From: Lutraria lutraria
Taxonomy: Eukaryota; Mollusca; Bivalvia; Venerida; Mactridae
Length of the DNA stretch: 64,000 nt
Assembly: GCA_964023205.1 (NCBI GenBank)
Contig: OZ026834.1
Coordinates: 31,720,756-31,784,755, forward strand
Direction of reading: 5' to 3'
The notes under the pieces were generated by a model. The model searched no databases, was not told where the DNA came from, and was given only the letters and a program-made list of their open reading frames with translations. Below are positions 23,131-35,000 of this stretch, one piece after another (position 1 is the stretch's first letter; the number at the start of each line of letters is the position of its first letter). The position numbers and the translations under genes were made by a program.

Positions 23131-24490
23131 TGGTGAAAGACCAAAAGACCTCAGTTGATTGTGAGTAATAGCATACATTGCTGAATTAAGGTGTCCAATA
23201 TGTCAGATGCTTATTAAATGTATTGTATGTTTTGTTACTCATTGCAGTACAAGTTACAAACTTGTTACACTGATGCTGCAGTTAGAATGTTGCCTTTCTG
23301 GTGTTCTTTTTGTTTAGAATGTTTATATCTTTTTGGTAATGTGATTTTGAATTAATAATTACTTGCAAAAAAGAGAAAAATACCAACTAAGGCTGTGCCA
23401 GTCTTAAGCCTCTACATAGTTTTCTCCCTTTACTAAAGTGAGCAAAATCTTTCTTCATGAAATCAATTATTACTGATAGATGGTACATTCAGGATTATAC
23501 TAGACAAAGGGCCAATGCAAGACTGGTAGTTAATTGAAAAAAAAAATTAACCTTGAATTTATTTAAGGAAAAATGACATTTTTCATCATATGATTTTTGC
23601 GATGGTGTTAAATAATGTACAAGATTTTTTCTGGAGTAAAACATGGCACCAAAAATCAGGATCACTTAGAAACTTTTTCAGCATGAATTGTGGAGGATAA
23701 ATCTGAAAAACACACCTTGGTAAACCACCACCAATCCTATGTTACATTGCTTGGTCGTGATTTTTTCTTGTCTTGGTGGGATTCAAATTTACAGCGGTGA
23801 GGACTTGTTATTTCTAGTCAGAGAATACAACCACTCGACCATGGAATACCCTAAATATTGAAAATTAGACTAAGTAGATTTGTATTGATAATATTATACT
23901 AATTTTGTTGTGAATTGTATAAACAGACTGTGATTGAAGCAGTACATTTCTTTTTTTATGTGCTTATATGATTCTTTGGCTTTATTTTCCTTTTATGATA
24001 TGAATTGTTATACATGTACTTCTAAAACATTTAGTCTAATTTGACTACATTCATTGGTTACGGTAATTGATTGTAAGTTATTGAAATGAAAACCTTGAAT
24101 AAAGTGCAGGATTATTAGAATATTTCAGATTTTTATAATCATTTTAATGTATCAAAATAAGTCACTTTTTAATATAATGCAATGCAATGAATTTTTGCCA
24201 TGCAGAAAGTTTCTTTGTTTTTTCATCAGTTTTTGCATGTGAGATATTTTGAAAGTTTGTGTTTTGGTGCATATTTGTATAAACAATTTGTCTATAATAA
24301 TTGATTGTTGCATTTGTATATGTAATTTCTTAGACATACTTGCACATGAAAATTAAGACTACTGGTATTCAATATGTTCATTTTAGTCAGTGAAATAAAT
24401 GACTTCTTTGCTGTAGTATAAATTATATTGATAATATGCACAAGCAGAAAAAATCATGAAAACCAAAGAGTCTTGCTGTTTATTAAAAAA

Positions 24491-24786
24491 GCCTGCCTGG
24501 CTAGCTCAGTGGTTTGAGCATTTGTCTGATGATCGAGAGGTTGTGAGTTCGAACCCCGGGCGAGGCTCACACTGTCCATGACAAATTTGACTGAAGATAT
24601 TACATCCTATGTTAAATTGTCCTCCACCACTAAATTATGTGGGGTAGCTTGGCCGAAGCTTACGGATAGAATGTGGTTAGTACTGATTAAGGCCTAAATG
24701 AAGTCCAGGAAAGCTGGTTAGGATATCTGCCCGCCACAATATGACTGAAATAATGTTGAAAATGGCGTAAAACCCGATGAAACATT
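24491..24786 (+). mobile_element. tRNA-derived SINE, V-SINE/RUDI-like
   Basis: The tRNA-related head has a clear box A (TAGCTCAGTGG) and box B (GAGTTCGAACCCC). The tail contains ATATGACTGAAATAATGTTG followed by AAAATGGCGTAAAACCCGATG. Truncated copies with the same tail occur at 31320-31445, where it ends in a GAAA-repeat, and at 15826-15885. The long body and fixed 3' tail argue against a functional tRNA gene. Assignment to the molluscan RUDI/V-SINE group is from memory. Confidence 0.7.
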
Positions 24787-24797
24787 ATTTAAAAAGT

Positions 24798-25000
24798 TCA
24801 GAAAGTATTCATGTGAGTTGAACTTAATGCTGGAGGTTTCTATCTATGACCTCAAAAATAAATACTTCAAAATGGAAATATTTTCTTGGCAGATGTAGAT
24901 AACGGAAGTAGTACTCTGGTCTGCAAAAAAATCTGTATGCAAAGTGAGTGATGGCCTTGTGTAGTTGAGCAAAGTGCAGCTCACAAAAATGGTGCTGAAG
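24798..25000 (+). repeat. Dispersed repeat R1, copy 2
   Basis: This copy shares ordered blocks with 21270-21455 (GAGTTGAACTTAATGCTGGA, GGCAGATGTAGATAACGGAA, GTGAGTGATGGCC). The two lie about 3.5 kb apart in the same orientation, flanking the last WARS1 exon. The pair could mediate unequal recombination deleting that exon. Confidence 0.65.
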
Positions 25001-25279
25001 TGATAGTTTTTCAGAAAATATATGATTTTTTCAAGATGTATTATTCCATACATTGTATACATCAGCAGACCAATGAAACGTACGCTTAGATACTAGTATT
25101 AATCTCAATGCAACATTTTCTGCATACAATGTAGTTCTCATAATGTGTGTAATGGCAAATAGGAGCCAAATGAATATGACTGTGATGTATTCAGCATTAA
25201 AATTGTCAATGATAAGCAGGGTTCATGAACATAGTATTTTCTTCTGGAAATGCACAGGGCTCTCTTGAGCATTGTGATA

Positions 25280-25560
25280 GGGATGCTTGGTAGTCTAGTG
25301 CGCTGGACTACTGAAAGAAAGGATGTGGGTTCGATTCTCGGCTACACCTTTTGAAATTTCTCAGGGATGCTTTTTCAGTGTCCTCATTCCAATTGCCAAG
25401 CCAAATACATAATTATACTGTTTCTAGAAAATCAGAGGGAAAAGGGGCAAGGCGTGTATCGTTGCTTTACACCAGGCAAGACAAAGAACCTGGAAAAACT
25501 ATTAGAAACGAGTAGGAATATAAATGCCCTTTATCTTATCCCCCCCTCTCTGAAATGACG
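25280..25560 (+). mobile_element. tRNA-derived SINE, family B, second copy
   Basis: This matches 6550-6840 block by block: a box-A-like TGGTAGTCTAGTGCGCTGGA, a box-B-like GGGTTCGATTCTC, then GTGTCCTCATTCC, AAGACAAAGAACCTGGAAA and AGGAATATAAATGCCC. Length and order agree, which supports a retroposed family. Confidence 0.65.
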
Positions 25561-25649
25561 AATGGGATGTTTAAACAACAGATGAATTTAATGAGCATTG
25601 TCGTGTGTGGTGAAATTAGGCCTTAACCAGTACTTTCAGTACTTTGATT

Positions 25650-25747
25650 TTTATCAGGGGAGATCACTGCGTTCGACTGAGTACTCTTCAATGAAAATAA
25701 ATAATGTCTTACATAAACTGCGAAATTCAAACGATGATTTAATCGAG
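25650..25747 (+). other. Possible 5' UTR exon of POLH
   Basis: A stretch of moderate composition ends in ATCGAG followed by a perfect GTAAGT donor at 25748. The next strong acceptor (TTTTTTTCTGTAG) is at 26449, just upstream of the POLH ATG at 26481. Joining them gives no continuing ORF into POLH, so it would be untranslated. The start of the exon cannot be set from sequence. Confidence 0.3.
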
Positions 25748-26480
25748 GTAAGTCCACTTTTACTTAATTTACTTAATTATGAGTTATGTCCTTTTTCAGC
25801 GTTAAATTGTTAAGTGTCAGTTCGAATATACAGGACAGTTGGTCTTAATTTTGAGAAAGAATCGTTTATATTTTTGATGAATAATCAATATTTGATAATC
25901 ATTTAGTGACTAGTCAGTACATTACTGTATGGCACCATGTCGATATTTGGTATTAAGATATGAAGAATGGAGTCACATTTTCCATTTAGATAATTTCACG
26001 TTGTCAGAAACAACCTTTTATTCAGATTTAGTCCACGCCTGTTAACTCTGTTTTCCGAGTACGCACATGTAAAGATATTGCCTGTTGGTGGACAATTTGA
26101 TGGTAAAACCGTTCGATGCAATCACTCTGGTGAATTGAAAACAAGAATGAACTTCTAGTCTGACCAAATAAAACACCCACGACGTCAATCCTGGTCATTA
26201 ACTTTACATATGTCATTTTATGTGTACTCGGAAAGCTTATTGCTAGATAACTGCATTTTGATATTTTTTACATGAAGGCCAGTATTCTGCAAAAGTTTGG
26301 AAAAACTTACCTTGTTGACACAACAAGGAACGGAATTTCCTTACAAATTTTTACTGAAGGATAAATTACACTCATGGTGAGTAAACGGGTACGTGTGTTT
26401 ACTGTTTGAACTTCGGCTATATATGTTAATCATGTATTTTTTTCTGTAGATTTCTGATCCTTTTTGTGGAAGCTACGGAA

Positions 26481-29400
26481 ATGGAGAGAATTGTAGCTTT
26501 GGTTGATATGGACTGTTTTTATGTCCAGGTGGAGCAAAGGCTTGATCCATCATTGAAAGGAAAGCCTTGTGCTGTGGTCCAATACAACCCTTGGAAAGGA
26601 GGCGGGTAAGTAGCTTCAAATTATATAAAATTTTTTATTCTATCTAGACTTTAATTGGTGAAATCAAGGACTTATATACATACATGTACAGTAAAACCTC
26701 GATTATCCGAACACCGATTATCCGAATACCCGGTATTATCCGAATAAAATCTACGGTCCCGATTACGTCTCTATATATTTCAACTACGACGAACCCCGGT
26801 TATACGAATCGGATTTTACGAATACCTGGTGTAATCTGAATACATTTTTCGGTCCCTAAAGTTACGAACGCGCGTATTTTCACACCTATTATTCGAATAT
26901 CAATTGATAACAATGGCCGGTCGTGTGACAAACAATGTGTAACATCAATTCATACACGAAGCGTGTCAACAGTTTAATTATCGTTAAGTTGACCATATTG
27001 TTTGTTACGATTTTATACTAATCACGACAAATATTTTACTGTGATCTCGGTTATAATAAGTTAATACGCGTACGTAGCTGGTGATTTGTATGAAATTATT
27101 TGCATTTCAACGTCATTCAAAATTTAAAAACTGATTCGCGAAAAGTGATTTAGTGAAAAAATGTACCGAACATAAAATCATTACGTCTTCGATTCTTTAA
27201 TTGTTTTAGAATGTAATGATAGCGATGCCTAGTCGATCGTTAGTAAGTGAAGTGAGAATGACATATTATTGTGTCGGATTATGTTCTGCATAATCCATAA
27301 ATGCGCGGGTATTTATTTAACCAAAATTATTGTTTCATTTGTTAATTAACTCATATACATTCATAAAACAAGGATAAATAATAAGTGTTTGCAAGGACTT
27401 ACATACACGTATGTATATAAGTCCTTGGTGTTTGTAATACATTTTATTTTATTCTCATTATCACTCACGTGAGGTCATGTTTGCATACGAGAGTTAACTC
27501 CCTTGCAATATACGAACAGTACGGAATTTATCGTTTCCAACCAATACATCATATTGAAATGGATTATTCGAAACCATGGATTATCCGAATGATTTTTCAG
27601 GGCCCAATGACATTCGAATAATCGGGGTTTTACTGTATATTATATTATGTAGCACAAACTGTATGGTTACTAAAACTGTTTCATTGTTTTGGACAGTAAT
27701 TAAGGCATTTTTGTAACAAGTTAGTTAGTTACACAAGAATAATTATAAAAATTATACTCTAGTAGGTTAAAATTTTAAATTCTGTTTAATGCAAAAATAT
27801 TTTTTAAATTACAATGATGTTATTTAATTCAGTTAGACTGTTCAAGACAGCTCTATGGTCATTAAAATTTTGATAGTCTGTAGTTTCATACTGGCGTAAA
27901 TTTCTTCATTTAATCATTATTCAGATGCTTACTGTTTGCTTTCAGCATTATAGCTGTCAGTTATGAAGCACGAGATTTTGGTGTGACCAGAAATATGCGA
28001 GGTGATGATGCTAAAGCCAAATGTCCTGATATGGAACTTATAAGCGTTCCACTAGTTCGTGGAAAGGCGGATCTTACGAGGCATGTAAAAATTAAACCAG
28101 TCTAATCAGTCCACATAGATCTTGTCTCTGGCTTTTCTTTAAAAAGTAAAAACATTTTTTCAAGATCTTTTGTTAAGGCATTACAGCAATGATTTCGTAT
28201 TGACTATTGTATTGCAGATTAAGGAATTACAGGAATTCGAAAACGAAAGAAAATTGGATTACCAAACAGTTATGAAATAGTGTTAAATAAAATGGAATTC
28301 TGAGTTAATACAATAATTTCTATTGGAGTTAAGAGATTTGCAAAACGACGCACATATATTGTACCTTGTACTGGTTACTTCCCTTGTACCATAAGTGTGT
28401 AAAATTAAATTATTTACATTAAAAGTTTTGTTTATTATATTCATTTATAAACTTTATAACTTCTATAAAAAAATCTTTATTGAACTTTCACAAAATTGAT
28501 GTACATCGTAACATGTACTATAATTGCATATCTTGGTTGATTAGTGAATCTTTTTAGTCATTGTTATATAAACAATATGATAAGATGAACTTTTATTTTC
28601 AGATATCGTGAGGCAGGTGCTGAAGTGATTGATGTGTTATCTCGATTCTCTGAATGTGTAGAAAGAGCCAGTGTAGATGAGGCTTACATTGATCTAACTG
28701 AAGAGGTGGATAAAAAAATGAGGTCTACTGATCAAAGTCCTGTGACTGTTCATGATCTACCAAACACTCATGTTGTGGGATACGATAAAGAGAAAAGTAT
28801 GTATGAAATGTTAATTATTTTTAACTCATATATGTTGTTCAGAATTTATTGTTTATTGTCATATTCTTTTACCAAAAAGAGAGGTAGCGTGTTCCTGGTG
28901 TGATGTCGATCGTATTGCAAAAGTAAATCTCATCTGAACTGTATTTTATGGCTATGGTATTTTCCAAAGGGGTTTGTCATGAAAAAAAAAATGTTTCCAT
29001 GTAACCCATGTATATATAGAAGGGAAAGAACTATATATATACATGTATATATGGGTAACATGGAAAAAAATTTTTTTTGGATTTTTTTTCGTGACAAACC
29101 CCTTCGGTATTTTCTAACAGAAACTGTTGAATATTTACGCTTGTAAAGGATTGTGTTTCTTTTGTATACTAACAGTAAAAATGCCAAAAATATACGGATT
29201 TAGTGAACTTTAAGTACAGACCAGTAAAATTTTCTGAGGTTTTGTAGGCCTTGAACAGGGGCTATGGATATTGTCTCTGAAAGCTAATCACTAGCACCTT
29301 ACTGCTGTAAGTTAAAATTCCACCAAGAAACAAATTTACAAGCTGTCCAGCTAGCTTACAGAATGTCAATGGTTGTACCGAGGTGTACACTTGGTGTCAT

Positions 29401-32400
29401 CCTCCACCATTAAAGCTGGAAAGATGCCTGGCGCAACATTATACCCAACTGAAAAGTAAGCAGCTCACACAGAGAAGATTGAATTTATTCCAGATAATCA
29501 GGATCTTACAGATTGGCTTGGTGGTGTATATGATGTAGAGGTTCTAGATAATCATAATAAACGTCTGGCTATTGGTGCTGTGATAGCTGAAGAGATGAGA
29601 GCCGCTGTGTATGTTGATACTGGCTTCAGATGCTCCGCTGGTATTGCTCATAATAAGGTAACAGTGGTTGATATCAGATTTTTCCTTAAAATAAATATCT
29701 GTTGGATGTAAATGTTGCATTGTAAGCTTTTAGTTAGCAGTTCACTAGGGACTGTGGCAATGGATCAACAGTGAGTGGGTGATGAATATTCATGTTGTGT
29801 CTTTGCTTAAAATCAATTTTTATCATATTTAATATTCTCTAATGTAGTACTAGTTATTTAGTATTAATAGTCCACAGCTACTAGTGTTGTGTAACACAGT
29901 GTTACTGGTCTATTTGATGGAAATGTAGAATATGATATTGTAAATATAGTCTGGAGGCTGTGGTATGTTTACCTTACCCAGTGTGTAAAAAGCAGATAGG
30001 TAATTTTCTGGTACCATTTTCATATAAATTCCAATGTTTTGAGTGCCAGACACATGATCAGTGTGACATATGTATGTTATGTTAAATTATTGAATACAAT
30101 TTTCAGATGCTGGGAAAATTAGCATGTGGAATTCACAAACCAAATAAACAGACAATTTTACCTCAATCTGAGGTTCCCAGTCTATTTACTTCATTGCCCA
30201 TTAGAAAAATGTAAGTTTGTGTTGTTTCTTGAATTGCTTCTTATTAAAGCGTTATCATGCTGTTTTAAACATGTAAAACTTCACAAACATTTTGTTTTGG
30301 TGAGTAATTTTAGAATCTTTAGTGTTGGTTTCATGATTTAAAACTGTGGAGACTGACTGCAGACTGACAATATTAATTATGGTAGAGTGTATGCTTTTAT
30401 TCATTCTGAGGAATTACATCTTTTGAGATTCTTTTTAATATTATGTGATGTTTTAATGTAACTTCTGTCAGTGTAGATCTCATGATGAAGTTATTAGAAT
30501 CATATTTACCTCCCCTTACTTGTTTGACTAGTCACAATCCTACATTAACATTTTCAATGTATCTCAACTAAATGAATATTTTTATCTAGACGAAACCTTG
30601 GTGGAAAGATGGGACTGTTAGTATCTCAACATTTACAGGCAGAAAACATGGGAGATTTACAAAAGTACTCCATGAAAGTTTTCCAGCAATTGTTAGGGGA
30701 TAAAAATGGGTAAATTGTTTGTTTTAAATAGGTATACATGTATAGGCATATTAAATCATAATACAAGGTTCTCTTTTGACCCTTGGCATTTTGACTCTTG
30801 AAATTAAAACAATAAAGCTTCTCACTCTTGAAGTGTCAAATTTACTATTACTATAGTAGGAAGTTTTGTTGACTCAAATTATTATCTGCTAAGGGTCATT
30901 TTGGAGCCTGGACTTTTGAAGTCAAGCGAGAACCCTGATAATTTAAGAACTAATATATACATCTACTAATGTTTTTGTATTTAGTAACTTGTAAATATTA
31001 GCAAGTTTTTATTTTTCTTATATAAATTCTTTATAATCTTTCAACCTGATAATGAGACTCTATATTTTTTTTGGAGTCTGAATTTTGAGGTTTACTGTAG
31101 TCATGATAGAATTTGTTTTTTCTTTATTCTATTAATAGAGCATGGTTGTATGATGTGGTACGAGGATTTGATCATGAACCTGTGACACCAAGACAGTTAG
31201 CAAAGTCTATTGGATGTAGTAAAAATTTCACTGGTAAAAATGCTCTCAACACTCAAGAAAAGGTAAACATGTGTAAAACAAGAAAATATTTCAATTTTTT
31301 TTCTTTATTAAAAGCTTTTAAATTTGACTGAAGATATTACATCCTATGTTAAAAAGTCCAGGAAAGCTGGTTAGAATAATTGCCCGCCACGATATGACTG
31401 AAATAATGTTGAAAATGGCATTAAACTCGATGAAAGAAAGAAAGAAACAAACAAACAATTATTTAAGTTTTTTATCATCATGATTTTGATAATTCATCTG
31501 AAGCTTATAGAATGGCCTTCCTGGTCTAGTGGTTATGGTGTTTGACAAGTAATGACTAGAATCTCACTTCAAGTACTTTAAATCCTACCTGGAACCAAGT
31601 TTCACATGTGAGAAGCTGTCAAGCTAGCTTACCTAGGTGTACGCCTTGGTTTTTCCTCCAACATTAAATTTGAAAGGAGTTGAATGCCCCTAGCCATTAA
31701 TGTGATGACTAACTCCGGAGGGAAAAAATGGAGGCATTTAAACAATTTCATATTACCATCATTTAGATCTACCATCATTGTACCAGAATTCACCAAGTAT
31801 GTTAGACTCGTATGGTAGATCTTTTAGCTTGAACAGAATTTATTTGAGTCAGTTTGTATTATTTTCATGCCTGTATTTTTTGTGTAGGTCAAATTCTGGT
31901 TATCTGAACTAGCTAAGGAAGTGGCAGAAAGACTGGAGAAGGATAAAGTTAATGTAAGTTTTTTACTGTATGATTAATACATGTATATATTGTCATTTTA
32001 TTCACCAGGTCAGGAATTCTGTTAGCTATATCAAGAACTAATTCTCACTGGTTATTACTCTTAGTCCTTTCTTTGGAAGCTGAGTGATAGTTAAGCTTTC
32101 CATAGACGTCACTCGCTTGTAACAGCAAACCTCTTCATTAAACATCTTCCACTTATTGTCTCTGAACATTTACTATACCTTCAGTTTGAACGTTGGTTGA
32201 CGTTATTCTCTCCCCAGTAAGCTTTGTGGTTATGTCACAACATACAAAGTGGCATTCATTTGGTGCATGGTTTATTTGAGAACAGTCAAACTAGTGTTAG
32301 TGGCTATGTACGAATAAAGGCCACCTTATGAATAAAGGCCATTCTTTTAAAAGTCATCATTGAACAAAATGACCTCTGAATTAAGGCCACCTGTCAGGCC

Positions 32401-34451
32401 TTTGTTTAATGGTTTGCCTGTACTTGAAGATTTAAAAAAGAATGAGGATTATTACTTTTACTTACCATTTTTATTCTATTTTATGGTTAGTTTTATATAT
32501 TTGTAGAACAAGAGGACAGCTAAATCTCTTACATTATCTGTAAGATATGCAAGTAAGCCACGTGCAGTGTCTGTATCTAGAGTATGTGCCTTAATCAAAT
32601 ATAATGCTACTAAGTTCTCTGATGATGCTTTTGCTCTGGCTCAGCAATTCAACAACTCCCCGATACACCAGGCAACATGGTAAGTTCATGACCTAAATGG
32701 ATGCACATATCGCTTCTGTTAACTAAGATTTGAAATAGGGCTAGGGCGAGTATCTGAGTATTCGGGTACCACAAAACCATTTGAAAAATCAAGTATGAAT
32801 AATCGTCATTACTGTGATTCCTGGATTTTCATAAATTGTATTCTTTGCTTTCGAAAGATCCTGTTTCACTGAGTATATATTGTCTCATCAGAGTCTACAC
32901 TGTTTGCTAAGAGGTCTAACAGGATTTTTAGAGAATGGGTCACAGGCTTAAACCATAAATTATCGCTGGTAATCTACTTGGTATTAAAAGATTCCTGATT
33001 CTATTTGCTGATTCTAAGTGCTGAATCATGGATTGAATCGGATCACCACTTGCCCCTGATTGATTCCAGTCGCATATTACTGCTTTACCATTGGTTAAAT
33101 TTGATACTGTTCTGTACATCAGCCAATAAAAGACTTGTGTTTTCACAGAGCACAGATTATATGATTGGGGTCATGTCTTCAGCAATTTTACAGGAACATT
33201 TTTTGGCTAATTACATTAGCAAGACATTTTGGTTAAGATAATGTGTGCTATAGTTTAAATACCAGTATAAATATGACATTGGTCAGTTAATTTAAAGGTC
33301 TTAAAAAAATCTTAGATCATACTTAAACATGTATGTGCTGCTTTTCAATAAATATGTACATTGTATTAAAATTTGTTAGTAACAAAGATTTATTGCTTTG
33401 TAGGTCACCTTCAATTGTTTGTCTTGGATTGTCTGCTGGAAAGTTTCAGGATGACTCAACATCAGGGGTTACTATAGGGGAAATGTTTGCAAGGACTGAT
33501 GTCTCCATGTCACAGTCTATGATGCAGACACAGTCCAGTTCAAATTGGGCATCATTTCAAGAAAAGAATGAGAAGCAGTCTGACGTTTTTGATGATTCTA
33601 AAAATAGTATCCAATCAAATGTCAAAAACAATTCTATTACATCTTTCTTCAAAGCTAAAAGTGAAAGTCATCAAGACGCTTGCATTGATTTGAATAATGA
33701 AACGAAAAATAATACAGGAGCAAGTCCTGTAGAGAAAACTTTGAAGTCTTTCTTCAGAAGGAAAGAACTTGAGATGCAGAATTGTTCTGGAACATTAGAA
33801 TCCATTGGCAATACAAAAAATGATCCAGTATGCCAGTCTACCTGTTCATTATTACAGGATGAAAGTTCAAACTCTAGTACCGATTCTCCATCTAAAAATA
33901 ACCAGATGAAAAAGGAAAAAAATGACAATTCTGTGCTTTCATTCTTTAAACGTAAACAATTGGAAAGATGTAACAAAAACTTAGAAACCAATAGTCATGG
34001 TACAAAAAATGTGCCAGCTAACTTACAGCAGAAGAATTCTCCTGTTGGTACAGATAATTCTGTACCAAAACACCAGGCTGTTCCTGATAACCTTTCTTCA
34101 GTAAGCATTGATCTTACACAGGTGAATCAACAAAATAGACTGATTCACTGTTGTGAAAATCTCCATCCACCAGACTGTGTCCAACCTGAAGTTTTAGATG
34201 ATGATCATATGAGATGTGAGAGGTGCAGTTCTGTGATTTCTGTTTGGGAAATGCCTGAGCACATGGATTTCCATTTTGCTCAGGATTTACAGAAAGATTT
34301 GAATTCAGACAGCAGTGTGAGTGGACCTCAGGTTAATGCTGTGAAAACTGTTAAAAGAAAAAGTTTGACGGACAATGATAGAACTGGTAAAAAAATTAAA
34401 CTGGATAATTCACAGGGAAGACTTACATCATTCTTCAATAAGAAGAGCTGA
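26481..34451 (+). CDS. POLH: DNA polymerase eta, 10 coding exons
   Basis: Exons are 26481-26605, 27946-28080, 28603-28796, 29494-29657, 30107-30210, 30590-30709, 31139-31262, 31888-31953, 32507-32679 and 33404-34451, giving 750 residues plus TGA. This Y-family polymerase copies past UV lesions such as cis-syn thymine dimers. The catalytic acidic residues are present: Asp9 and Asp11 region in LVDMDCFYVQVEQR, and Asp112-Glu113 in ASVDEAYIDLT. The family motifs KGGGIIAVSYEARDFGVTR, CSAGIAHNK and KLACGIHKPN are intact. The C-terminus has a UBZ-type ubiquitin-binding zinc finger (Cys673, Cys676, His688, His692, with Asp690). It ends in a canonical PCNA-interacting motif, QGRLTSFF (739-746). The linker has three further SFF(K/R)xK motifs with FF at 483, 518 and 582, resembling vertebrate PIP/REV1-interacting motifs. 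Intron 2 uses a GC donor. Confidence 0.95.
26687..27637. mobile_element. pogo/Tigger-like non-autonomous element in POLH intron 1
   Basis: The ends are CAGTAAAACCTCGATTATCC and its inverted partner, GGATTATCCGAATGAT-related sequence finishing GGGGTTTTACTG. TA dinucleotides flank both ends (26687-26688 and 27636-27637). The 947-bp core has no transposase ORF. CAGTAAAACC ends with a TA target are typical of Tc1/mariner elements of the pogo/Tigger branch. Blocks of ATTATCCGAA repeat several times inside the left end. Confidence 0.75.
28965..29105. mobile_element. 141-bp hairpin MITE with 9-bp target duplication
   Basis: Inverted termini AAGGGGTTTGTCATGAAAAA and the complementary TTTTTTTCGTGACAAACCCC extend into a second pair, CATGTAACCCATGTATATA versus ATATATGGGTAACATG. 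Nearly the whole element therefore folds into one stem. GGTATTTTC stands directly outside on both sides (28956-28964 and 29106-29114), indicating a 9-bp target-site duplication. It lies in POLH intron 3. Confidence 0.75.
31510..31700 (+). mobile_element. SINE-like repeat, family C
   Basis: The repeat begins TTCCTGGTCTAGTGGTTATGG, which resembles a tRNA box A. It continues with CACATGTGAGAAGCTGTCAAGC and TACGCCTTGGTTTTTCCTCC. Minus-strand relatives are visible at 54590-54795 and 62755-62950, and a decayed one at about 29290-29450. It lies in POLH intron 7. Confidence 0.55.
32285..32415. mobile_element. 'ggccttta' MITE copy in POLH intron 8
   Basis: Contains GTGTTAGTGGCTATG, GAATAAAGGCCACC, GAATAAAGGCCATTCTTTTAA, AAAATGACCTCTGAATTAAG and a terminal GGTTTGCCTGTA. 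This matches the family copies at 42636, 47514 and 56746. Confidence 0.65.
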
Positions 34452-34821
34452 TTATTATTGATGCTTTTTTATCATATACATGGTTAAGTGAGGCATGGCT
34501 TTTTTGTGCTAAAGGGGCACTTTCAGAGCGCTGTTCGAACCATACACGGCAAATTGCCTGGTTTCTCATTTAGTTGGTGATGTTAATTATCACTGCCTAG
34601 TATAATTTGCTATCACAACATTCTGTGCAAGATAATGTCTGAATTAATTGTGCTGCTGTGTTTCTTGAATACTGCTATTCTTTAAGAGTCTTTATAATAC
34701 AACACAAGAAGGGCATATTTATGACACATGGCCCTATGTACAGTTGTAAGGGGAAGCAATGCACATTGTTTTTTAGGCATGGCGCAGCACCATCATAAAA
34801 AGGCCTGGTGGAAACACTATA

Positions 34822-35000
34822 TACAGTCAAACCTTGTTTAACGACTCTGTGAGTTGAAGTCACAATATAAACTTGAAACCAACTCATAAGATAATAATGT
34901 ATAATGACAATACACACAATTAAACGGTTTAACCTCTTCGAAATACCAACCTGTCATATTTTCTATCTTAGGTGGCTTCAGTTTGCTGGTTTGACTGTAG
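34822..35000. mobile_element. pogo-like MITE downstream of POLH
   Basis: The left edge TACAGTCAAACCTTGTTTAA and right edge GCTGGTTTGACTGTAG are inverted partners about 180 bp apart, each ending in a TA. The edge sequence matches the CAGTCAAACC / GGTTTGACTG ends of the larger family in this window. No coding capacity. Confidence 0.6.

Larger units (their letters stand above)
23131..26449. other. Intergenic region between WARS1 and POLH, SINE-rich
   Basis: No protein-coding exon is recognised. The stretch contains a decayed SINE fragment near 23765-23850 (minus orientation), the V-SINE-like copy at 24491-24786, repeat R1 at 24798-25000 and a family-B SINE at 25280-25560. A possible non-coding first exon of POLH ends at a GTAAGT donor at 25748. 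Confidence 0.55.

Noticed and set aside
24491..24565. Functional tRNA gene
   Set aside because: The head is tRNA-like, but a ~220-bp body with a tail shared by two other loci shows it is a SINE.
25598..25813. Coding first exon of an unknown gene
   Set aside because: It has a perfect donor, but joining to the next acceptor hits a stop shortly after the POLH ATG in another frame. A non-coding POLH exon fits better.
28930..29187. 85-codon minus-strand open frame
   Set aside because: It is the read-through of the hairpin MITE and its poly-T runs.
29290..29450. Extra POLH exon between 28796 and 29494
   Set aside because: The stretch matches the decayed SINE family C, and the flanking POLH exons already join in frame to the expected protein.
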